Source: CANHEE01 sp043777755
Lineage (GTDB): Bacteria; Bacteroidota; Bacteroidia; Chitinophagales; Saprospiraceae
Reading direction: 5' to 3'
NCBI GenBank assembly: GCA_043777755.1
Contig: JAYWHK010000293.1
Span: 1 to 6,613 of the forward strand
Length of the DNA stretch: 6,613 nucleotides
This document shows, one piece after another, positions 1 through 5,977 of this stretch; positions within the stretch are counted from its first letter, which is position 1; every line of letters begins with the position of its first letter. The position numbers and the translations under genes were made by a program. Below the pieces are notes generated by a model, which had not been told where the DNA came from, ran no database searches, and saw only the letters and a list, made by a program, of their open reading frames with translations.

Positions 1-58
1 ATTTTTTAAGGCTTTATTTTTTGAAAATACTTTATAATCAATTGATTTTTAGATAATT

Positions 59-76
59 ATGAAAAAATGGCTATAA
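59..76 (+). other. Possible relic start codon and signal-peptide stub (MKKWL, then stop)
   Basis: An ATG at 59 reads MKKWL and meets TAA at 74-76. A second in-frame stop (TAG) lies at 83-85. The Met-Lys-Lys-Trp-Leu opening resembles the start of a Bacteroidota Sec signal peptide. It is in the same frame as the M43-like remnant that opens at 86, and the DNA before it is AT-rich with stops in all three forward frames. The reading that this is the original gene start, left behind by an internal deletion, is inference. It could equally be a chance ATG in AT-rich DNA. Confidence 0.35.
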
Positions 77-90
77 AACCCTTAGCTTAA

Positions 91-221
91 TGACATTGCC
101 ATTGACCCTGCCCATTACATTAATATTTGGGTTGCAGAATTGGGTGATTATAATGCGGGTTATGCCATTCTCCCGGGTGCTGATGCTACGATTGATGGCA
201 TTGTCATTGACCCTGACTATT
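91..221 (+). repeat. Imperfect in-frame direct repeat, copies at 91-116 and 196-221
   Basis: Two 26-base stretches, both containing ATTGACCCTG, match at 22 of 26 positions by hand alignment. They are offset by 105 bases, exactly 35 codons, so both encode a similar peptide: DIAIDPAHY in the first copy and GIVIDPDYF in the second. The second copy sits where M43 proteins usually have a DGVVID-like segment. The first lies at the truncated 5' end, directly after the stop codons. The repeat could be a scar of the rearrangement that removed the N-terminus, or coincidental similarity between two Ile-Asp-Pro peptides. Confidence 0.4.
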
Positions 222-277
222 TTGGAGGCAAAAATGGTGCTTCTAAGAAACCTTACGACGAAGGCATTACCCTTACC

Positions 278-310
278 CATCTCATCGCTAATTATTTGGG
301 ATTGTATGAA
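278..310 (+). other. Degenerate M43 zinc-binding motif (HLxxNxxGxxE instead of HExxHxxGxxH)
   Basis: The segment reads HLIANYLGLYE, where M43 enzymes have HEIGHYLGLYH or similar. The first zinc His is kept. The catalytic Glu is Leu, the second zinc His is Asn, and the third zinc ligand His is Glu. The invariant Gly and the surrounding framework (LTH before, YLGLY within, LW after) are preserved, so the alignment is secure. The Leu codon CTC differs from either Glu codon at all three positions, which speaks against a single sequencing error or a single recent mutation. Confidence 0.8.
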
Positions 311-628
311 CTTTGGAACGAGTACAATTACTGTGCTGACGATTTTGTAGAAGACACCCCTTTGCACAATGCACCTAATGATGATGTCATTATTGAGAAA
401 AACTCACAACATATTAGTATGTGTTCTGGAAATGCAGTAGAAATGTACATGAATTTTATGGACAATACCGACGACAAACTGCAAGAAATGTTCACCAAAG
501 GTCAGAAAGAACGTTTGCGTAAAATGCTATCGTCCAAAGGTCCTCGTTATTCGTTGGTTGATGGAAGTATAAGTTGCGGTAAAACAGGCACTTTTATTAC
601 CAGTAAACAAATCAAATACAATGACAAC

Positions 629-877
629 ACACTATCCCTTTATCCCAACCCGACTAACAGTGAGGTAATCCTTGATATGACCGCCACTAAAAGCGGAAAA
701 GCAAGTATTGCCATCATCAATTCACTTGGAGCAATACTACAAAAACAAGACTATGAAATGGAAAAAGGCATACAAAAACTCAATTTTGATTGTAGTCAAT
801 TCCCAGAAGGATTGTACTTTATTCAAGTAAAATTCGCCGACAACACCTTGATTACCAAAAACTTATCGATTCAGAGA
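629..877 (+). other. T9SS type A C-terminal sorting domain (Por_Secre_tail-like)
   Basis: The last 83 residues begin TLSLYPNPTNSEV, the characteristic opening of type A Por-secretion C-terminal domains. They continue through a beta-rich Ig-like body, with a central INSLGAIL strand and the late EGLYFIQVKF motif, and end in NLSIQR. In Bacteroidota this domain directs export through the type IX system and is removed during attachment to the surface. A short Cys-containing linker (DGSISCGKTG region) separates it from the M43-like domain. The domain looks complete. Confidence 0.85.
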
Positions 878-880
878 TAG

Positions 881-925
881 AAATCTTAAAACAGCACTTT
901 TCACACACATTTTAATTAAAAAACA
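881..925 (+). other. Short AT-rich intergenic spacer and leader of the RHS gene
   Basis: Forty-five bases separate the stop of the M43-like remnant from the RHS start. The spacer contains a perfect 12-base AT palindrome (TTTTAATTAAAA, 910-921) and an A-rich run just before the ATG. There is no Shine-Dalgarno sequence, as is usual in Bacteroidota. I see no convincing TAnnTTTG -7 element and no GC-rich hairpin with a T-run, so there is no evidence for a terminator or a dedicated promoter here. Co-transcription with the upstream remnant is possible. Confidence 0.4.
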
Positions 926-985
926 ATGAAAAAACACTTATTTTGGCTTTTTAGCCTTATGCTATGGCATAATATATTATTAGCA
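926..985 (+). other. Sec signal peptide of the RHS protein
   Basis: Residues 1-20 have two Lys after the initiator Met, a hydrophobic core rich in Leu, Phe and Trp, and end in ILLA before Gln-Pro. This suggests signal peptidase I cleavage after Ala20. There is no lipobox Cys. The peptide fixes the ATG at 926 as the start and implies export of the whole RHS protein across the inner membrane. Confidence 0.8.
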
Positions 986-3900
986 CAACCTGTCAATAAT
1001 CAAGTTGGAGATGTAATTATGCCACCACCCAATGCTGCAAGTTTGGGTAAATACGGTGACATTCCTGTAAGCTATTACACAGGAGTTCCCAATATTGGTA
1101 TTCCAATCCATACACTCAAAGAAGGTTCTTTGAGCCTTCCTATTTCACTCAGCTATCATGCTGGCGGTGTCAAAGTAGGTGAACCTTGCTCTTGGGTCGG
1201 TTTAGGCTGGTCGCTACAAGCAGGCGGTATGATTAGCCGAACTGTACAAGGCAGACCTGATGAGAGCGCAAGTGGTTGGTTTTCCACAGGACAAGCAATA
1301 AACTCTGGTTCTAATATGTATAATTTAATCAACACTGGGCAAGCTGGCAGTATTACAGTTAGTTCAATTTCCACGGGTAATTATGATGCAGAACCAGATA
1401 TTTTTTCTTTTTCCGTAGGCGGCGCAAGTGGTAAATTTTATTTTCCTGCAAGTGACCCTAATAATTTGACTAAAATAGCAACTGTTATTCCGCAGCAAGA
1501 TGTAAAAATTACTTGCTCTGTTTCGGCTGGTTTTGGAGCGGATAGGATTAAAAAATTTACCATTACTACTATGGATGGTAATATTTATGAATTTGGAGAT
1601 ACTGGTGATGGTATGCCTGCTATTGAAATTACACAATTGGCTGGACAGTTTCAACAAGCAGCTGGCTGGTATCTTAAGCAAATTCGTTCTGCTGATGATG
1701 TTAATAAAATTAATCTTTTCTATACCAAAGAAACATACAGTTACCGCCACAGAGCATCTTCAAGTTCGTCAAATGGTTCATCTGTTGGAGGCTATTATAC
1801 CATTAAAACAGATGTTACTTATGGTTATAGGTTGGATAAAATCGAAACAACAACAGACAAAGTTGTTTTTGTTCCAAGTAATGCCAATAGAGAAGATATT
1901 GATCCTTATTCTAATAATTATCCAGGAACAGGAGCTAAAAAGTTGGATAAAATTCAAGTTCAGGCAGGAGCTTATTGCAAAGAATTCAGATTATCACAAG
2001 ATTATTTTAGAGATAACAGTAATAAGAAGTCTAATTCACACGAAGACAATAGACTTCGTTTAAATCAATTACAGGAAGTTCATTGTACAGACCCTAATTT
2101 TTCCGTGCCTCCTCATGTGTTTTCTTATTATAAAGACGCTACAGTTGCGGATTATCTGCCCAATAGACTTTCATCGGATATTGACCACTGGGGTTATTTT
2201 AACGGTGCGGATAATCCTAAAAGCGCAATCTATAATATTCCATACACCAAATTGGCTTATATGCTTGCAGGAGATCCCAAGACTTACTACAGGAGTGAAG
2301 GGGTGTCAAACAGAGAGTCTAATGAAGCAAAAATGCAATTGGGTACACTAAATAAAATTACCTATCCCACAGGAGGCAGCACTACTTTTGAGCTTGGTGC
2401 AAATGAGGTGTATCAACCTACTCCAATTGTTACTTTAAGTAATGTTGGTACGGCTGACCTGTTTTGGGGTTCTAATGGCGTTTGCGGTGTTACCTGTACG
2501 GGTTGTCCTATTCCAGCTTATCAGGGAACCCCATTTACTGTGACCATTGCAAATACGAGCCAAATGAGGTATCGTTGGGATATTAAAAGAGGTCCAGATA
2601 ACAATACAACAACTTGTTGTGTGTCTTCGCCTTCTGCAACGATAAAAGTTTTCAATACTGCTAATAATCAATACATAGGTTCAACAAGTATTAATCATGT
2701 ATGTACGGTCAATAATGTTCCTGATTTTTCCGTAAAAACAGCGAATGGAGATTTAATTGATATTTTTCCCAATCTTCCAGTTTCAGGTACTTTCCGATTT
2801 GAAATTACGGGAGGTAATGCAGCTTCATTGTTTTCTCTATTGCTGGTAACTCAGACGGGAACAATGACCAATGCAGAAGTAGGTGGTTTAAGGGTTGAAA
2901 AAATAACCACTAATGATGGAACAAATACTCCTAATATAGTTAAAAACTATACCTATAATGATGCAAACACAGGTAAATCTACTGCTGTTTTACATAACAA
3001 GCCTAAATATGGCTATGTGGCAAGTGTATCTTGGAACGCTACCTCCAATAGTGTACCTATTACGCTAACTACTCAAAAGCCTATTTTTGTAGATTATTCA
3101 GTTGTGCCACTTGGTTCTTTTGAAGGTTACCATATTGGTTACGAGTTAGTTAGAGAAAACAATAATGGCAATGGCTCTACGACTTACAAATATATTACAG
3201 AGGCTTCGCCAATATACAATTTTAATCAAAATATTGCTGACCCGATTCCATATCCACCAGCAAAACCAAAAGTGAATGCTGGGAATTTAATAGCAAAAAC
3301 AAATTTTAATGCCTTGAATCAAACTGTTGCATCTACCTTTAATGTAGAAACAAGTGAATCTTATGTAAATGATGGTACTGATTATCGTTGTATAAAAGCG
3401 TTAACCTTACCTGTTACAATCACGGCACCCGCTATTTTTTGGACAGCTTACAACATACGTAATAAACCATACCGACTTGCTTCCTCTATCACTGTCATCG
3501 ACAACATCACCACCACCACAAACTACACCTACGGCTCAAGCTCTCACTTGCAGCCGACCAAAACCACCATCACCAATTCTGACGGAAAGGTCACGGAAAC
3601 TCAAATGGATTATTCCTTTGATGTGGCAGATGCAACAGTATTAGATGCAGCCACAAAAGCAAGATTGCAAAGTGCTTTTATCCTCACGCCAATTGAAACT
3701 CGGACGCTCGTGGCAGGCAACCTCCTCAGCGGAAGTCGCACCATTTATAAATTGTTCGACAATGCTTCGGGTGTAGTGACAAGTGCAGCAACGTCTTTTC
3801 CTCGTCCTTCTACTTTTTACAATTACGAACGTACTTACACTCAGGCGAATCCAAACGACAACGCTGTACTCAATGCTACTGGTACATGGGTACTCAAAGG

Positions 3901-5977
3901 GACTATTGATAGCTATACGGGAACTGCCACAACAGGTAACAAGGCAGGTATGCCTAAGCAATTTACCAAAGTAGGTTGGTTGCCCGAAACTTACACGTGG
4001 AACACCGCAGGACTAATCACACAAAGGGCTTTCAATGGCTGGACTTGGAATTATGCCTACCACCCTGGCACCAAACTCGTCAGTAAAATGACCAACCCTG
4101 ACGGGCAGTTTGTGGATTATACCTACGACCAACTCATGCGTCTGCTCCAAACAAGCGCAAGAAACGGTGCGGTCAAATCCGCTTACGCCTACACTTATCC
4201 TACGCTCAATGCAAGTGGTGTCATCACCACTTTTGGCAACGTCAAACAAAGCAATACTTTTACCGCAGTGGCAGGTAGTCCCGTCAATCTGCAAGAAAGT
4301 TTTACTTATTTTGATGGGCTTGGCAGAAACATTCAATCTGTCAATAAAGGTTCTTTCAATGGGCTTGACCAAATCTCCGCAGTAGAATACGACAATCAAG
4401 GGCGGGTATCAAAATCATACGAAACCTTTGTTGGTGGCTTCAGTACTGGCAATTATCAATCGCCAACGGGCAAGGCACATACCCTAACAGAATATTACGC
4501 CGACCCACTCAGCCGAACATGGAAAGTAACACCTCCGAGCTGGCATCCGACCATCACCGAATACGGGACCAATGCAGCAACTTCGAGCGACCCTGGCGTA
4601 ACCAATTTTAACTTTGCAAGCAATAGCAGTACCGCTTATCCGCTTGGCTCTTTGATGAAAACCACCGTCATTGATGCCAATGGCAACCGTACCACTTCTT
4701 TTAAAGATAAAAAAGGAAGATTGGTCTGTATGCGCAAAAGCTCAAGCAATGGATTAAATAATACTGACACTTATTACCTCTACGACGACAAAGACCGACT
4801 TGTAAAAGTCATCACGCCTGGAGCAACTTGGACAAGTGACGAACTCAATTATTACTACAATTATCAAGCAAACGACCTCATCGCTCGCAAAAAAGTACCA
4901 GGAAAAGTTATTGAGCTATTCCAATACAACACCCGTGATTTGCCCGCACTTTATCAAGACGGTTTCTTGCGCAACAACCTCCGTTGGATGGCTACCGCTT
5001 ATGATGATTTCGGACGTATGACAATCAAAGGCATCAATTCCAATTGGAATAAAGATGCACTTACTTTTACCAACAGAATCGTAGAAAATATCTACGGTAC
5101 AACCGCTACTGAAAAAGACAAGCTCAAAACTTCAAAAGTGATGCAGTTTAATACAGCTGACCCTGTGGTGACACCTACAGCTGCCAATGCTATCACCACA
5201 AAAGCAATGACTTATGACAGCTATGGGCGTGTTATGAAAATAGAAGGCAACAACCACCTCAACACCTCGCTCACTGCCGAAGTCATGAATTATAACTATG
5301 ACAACGCTGACAATATCTTGACCGAAAGCAGGACCTGCGCTCATACCGCAGGACCATCTAACATCATTGTAAATACCCGTACTTTTGACGCTTGGGCAAG
5401 GCTCACTGGTGTGAAGCAAAGCATTGATGGAGCTACACCAACCACCATCAACGCCATCAATTACACTGAAAAAAATCAGGTCGCTAATAAAATCATTGGC
5501 GGCGGATTACAAACCGTGGACTATGCTTATTTGCCAAATGGCTTGTTGCGTAGCATCAACGGAACAAGTAGTATTTCAAGCGTTTGGAATCCGATAGGTG
5601 ATATGTTGAGCAATTTTAATACGCCAACTTTCAGCAGCACAACAAATACTGAAGATTTGTTTAGAGAAGATTTACAGTACGATGCCCCTACAATGACCGC
5701 AAATTTGCAAGGCATAGCCCAAAAAAATGGCAATATTTCGCAAGCCGTTTGGCAAGTAAAAGGGCGTGCGCCAATGGCGTATGGCTATACTTACGACTAC
5801 TTGGATAGAATGACAGATGCCAAATTTTCGAGCTATGGCATTAGTGGAACGTTGTTTAATAACAATTATTTCAATGAAACACCTACTTATGATGCTCGTG
5901 GCAACATTTTGACAATGAAACGAAATGGTATGTTTGTTGAAAAAAAACACTGCTGGTGTCCTCAATACGTTTTTTAG
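926..5977 (+). CDS. Secreted RHS/YD-repeat protein with DUF6443-like segment, frame interrupted before its C-terminus
   Basis: This 1683-residue frame encodes a large exported RHS-family protein. In other systems such proteins form a beta-strand shell around a C-terminal effector; the role here is inferred from family only. After the signal peptide comes the Bacteroidota RHS N-terminal region: GVPNIGIPI (residues 53-61), SYHAGGVKV (76-84), WVGLGWSLQAGG (90-101), PDIFSFSVGG (157-166), DHWGYFNG (420-427) and YPTGGSTTFEL (480-490). A Cys-containing domain is inserted at about 497-651, and VGGLRV (652-657) resumes the shared plan. YD-type repeats follow from about residue 850, for example DYTYDQLMR, EYDNQGR, YDDKDRL, TYDSYGRV, YDYLDRM and TYDARGN. 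A DUF6443-like part starts at about residue 1124 (TYFDGLGR). The frame leaves homology at an A8 run (5940-5947), adds about ten unrelated residues (KHCWCPQYVF) and stops at 5975-5977. The true C-terminal part continues in the +1 frame, so as written the product lacks the end of the core and any tip domain. The first half is far more AT-rich than the second. Confidence 0.9.
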   Translation: MKKHLFWLFSLMLWHNILLAQPVNNQVGDVIMPPPNAASLGKYGDIPVSYYTGVPNIGIPIHTLKEGSLSLPISLSYHAGGVKVGEPCSWVGLGWSLQAGGMISRTVQGRPDESASGWFSTGQAINSGSNMYNLINTGQAGSITVSSISTGNYDAEPDIFSFSVGGASGKFYFPASDPNNLTKIATVIPQQDVKITCSVSAGFGADRIKKFTITTMDGNIYEFGDTGDGMPAIEITQLAGQFQQAAGWYLKQIRSADDVNKINLFYTKETYSYRHRASSSSSNGSSVGGYYTIKTDVTYGYRLDKIETTTDKVVFVPSNANREDIDPYSNNYPGTGAKKLDKIQVQAGAYCKEFRLSQDYFRDNSNKKSNSHEDNRLRLNQLQEVHCTDPNFSVPPHVFSYYKDATVADYLPNRLSSDIDHWGYFNGADNPKSAIYNIPYTKLAYMLAGDPKTYYRSEGVSNRESNEAKMQLGTLNKITYPTGGSTTFELGANEVYQPTPIVTLSNVGTADLFWGSNGVCGVTCTGCPIPAYQGTPFTVTIANTSQMRYRWDIKRGPDNNTTTCCVSSPSATIKVFNTANNQYIGSTSINHVCTVNNVPDFSVKTANGDLIDIFPNLPVSGTFRFEITGGNAASLFSLLLVTQTGTMTNAEVGGLRVEKITTNDGTNTPNIVKNYTYNDANTGKSTAVLHNKPKYGYVASVSWNATSNSVPITLTTQKPIFVDYSVVPLGSFEGYHIGYELVRENNNGNGSTTYKYITEASPIYNFNQNIADPIPYPPAKPKVNAGNLIAKTNFNALNQTVASTFNVETSESYVNDGTDYRCIKALTLPVTITAPAIFWTAYNIRNKPYRLASSITVIDNITTTTNYTYGSSSHLQPTKTTITNSDGKVTETQMDYSFDVADATVLDAATKARLQSAFILTPIETRTLVAGNLLSGSRTIYKLFDNASGVVTSAATSFPRPSTFYNYERTYTQANPNDNAVLNATGTWVLKGTIDSYTGTATTGNKAGMPKQFTKVGWLPETYTWNTAGLITQRAFNGWTWNYAYHPGTKLVSKMTNPDGQFVDYTYDQLMRLLQTSARNGAVKSAYAYTYPTLNASGVITTFGNVKQSNTFTAVAGSPVNLQESFTYFDGLGRNIQSVNKGSFNGLDQISAVEYDNQGRVSKSYETFVGGFSTGNYQSPTGKAHTLTEYYADPLSRTWKVTPPSWHPTITEYGTNAATSSDPGVTNFNFASNSSTAYPLGSLMKTTVIDANGNRTTSFKDKKGRLVCMRKSSSNGLNNTDTYYLYDDKDRLVKVITPGATWTSDELNYYYNYQANDLIARKKVPGKVIELFQYNTRDLPALYQDGFLRNNLRWMATAYDDFGRMTIKGINSNWNKDALTFTNRIVENIYGTTATEKDKLKTSKVMQFNTADPVVTPTAANAITTKAMTYDSYGRVMKIEGNNHLNTSLTAEVMNYNYDNADNILTESRTCAHTAGPSNIIVNTRTFDAWARLTGVKQSIDGATPTTINAINYTEKNQVANKIIGGGLQTVDYAYLPNGLLRSINGTSSISSVWNPIGDMLSNFNTPTFSSTTNTEDLFREDLQYDAPTMTANLQGIAQKNGNISQAVWQVKGRAPMAYGYTYDYLDRMTDAKFSSYGISGTLFNNNYFNETPTYDARGNILTMKRNGMFVEKKHCWCPQYVF
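2414..2878 (+). other. Cys-containing, probably beta-rich domain inserted in the RHS N-terminal region
   Basis: Residues 497-651 lie between two motifs that are usually close together in Bacteroidota RHS proteins, YPTGGSTTFEL and VGGLRVEKI. The insert has six Cys: C520, C524 and C527 (CGVTCTGCP), the pair C564-C565, and C593. The rest alternates short hydrophobic and polar segments, suggesting a beta-sandwich, with a hydrophobic strand (SLFSLLLVTQTG) near its end. Because the protein is exported, disulphides are more likely than a metal cluster. I do not recognise the domain, and its function is unknown. Confidence 0.5.
4295..4545 (+). other. DUF6443-like segment of the RHS core
   Basis: Residues about 1124-1207 carry ESFTYFDGLGRNIQSV, then VEYDNQGRVSKSYE and a Tyr-Tyr-containing stretch (EYYADPLSR) before TWKVTPPS. 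This order (FDGLGR, then a YD..GR motif with a Lys-x-Tyr, then YY) is the one I associate with the DUF6443 region that opens the RHS repeat shell in many Bacteroidota proteins. The assignment is from remembered motif order, not a profile search. Confidence 0.6.
5940..5947 (+). other. A8 homopolymer at the RHS frameshift point
   Basis: Eight consecutive A follow GTTG at 5936-5939. Read in the upstream frame, they give VEKKHCW and a stop at 5977. Skipping one A gives VEKNTAGVLNTFFSNV, which continues as clear RHS sequence to the window end. The required correction is one base fewer (or two more), so an ordinary -1 ribosomal slip would not restore the frame. Possible causes are a sequencing or assembly error, a fixed mutation, phase-variable slippage, or transcriptional slippage. 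A 4-bp hairpin just downstream (ACAC at 5947-5950 with GTGT at 5956-5959) is too small to mean much. Confidence 0.85.

Larger units (their letters stand above)
86..880 (+). pseudogene. 5'-truncated, catalytically inactive M43-like metallopeptidase with T9SS C-terminal sorting domain
   Basis: The frame is open from 86 to the TAG at 878-880, but no credible start exists: only ATT or TTG codons (for example TTG at 140) precede the conserved region. The first residues after the stops lead into HYINIWVAELGDYNAGYA, which matches the middle of M43 (pappalysin/cytophagalysin) catalytic domains. Also recognisable are DGIVIDPDYFG, the zinc-motif region LTHLIANYLGLYELW, CADDFVEDTPLHNAPN, and the Met-turn region MNFMDNTDD followed by MFTKGQKERLRKML. 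Intact family members are secreted zinc proteases and carry a signal peptide plus roughly 150 or more residues before this point; those are absent. The HExxHxxGxxH zinc motif is altered (see 278-310), so proteolysis is not expected. A type A T9SS sorting domain ends the protein, which would place the ancestral product on the cell surface or outside the cell. The RHS gene follows 45 bases downstream. The roughly 260 remaining codons have no internal stop, so truncation is either recent or the fragment is still constrained. An assembly error near the window start is an alternative. Confidence 0.72.

Noticed and set aside
90..350. Forward open frame starting with ATG at 90 (86 codons)
   Set aside because: It overlaps the M43-like remnant in another frame. 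Its translation is a repetitive hydrophobic shadow, while the other frame carries clear family motifs.
910..921. AT palindrome TTTTAATTAAAA as an operator site
   Set aside because: A 12-base A/T-only palindrome is expected by chance in such AT-rich leaders, and no regulator or second half-site is nearby.
1364..1750. 128-codon reverse-strand open frame
   Set aside because: It lies entirely within the well-supported RHS coding region, has no recognisable motifs, and has no leader or promoter-like context.
2483..2506. CxxxCxxC motif, as in radical SAM enzymes
   Set aside because: It is in an exported RHS protein within a beta-rich insert, with no radical SAM barrel sequence around it. Coincidental Cys spacing is the better reading.
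3500..3520. ATCACCACCACCACA run as a microsatellite or phase-variable repeat
   Set aside because: It is only a few ACC-type Thr codons in frame (NITTTTNYTY). Changes in units of three would not shift the frame, and similar Thr codon runs recur in this gene.
3641..3961. 106-codon Cys/Arg-rich reverse-strand open frame, and similar ones at 4013-4399 and 5132-5419
   Set aside because: These are antisense shadows produced by C-ending codons in the GC-richer half of the RHS gene. The translations show no domain features.
5940..5960. Programmed -1 ribosomal frameshift at the A-run
   Set aside because: A -1 slip leads to the frame reading ACA CTG CTG GTG, which is not RHS sequence and soon stops (TGA at 5998-6000). 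The homologous frame needs one base skipped. No strong downstream stem-loop is seen.
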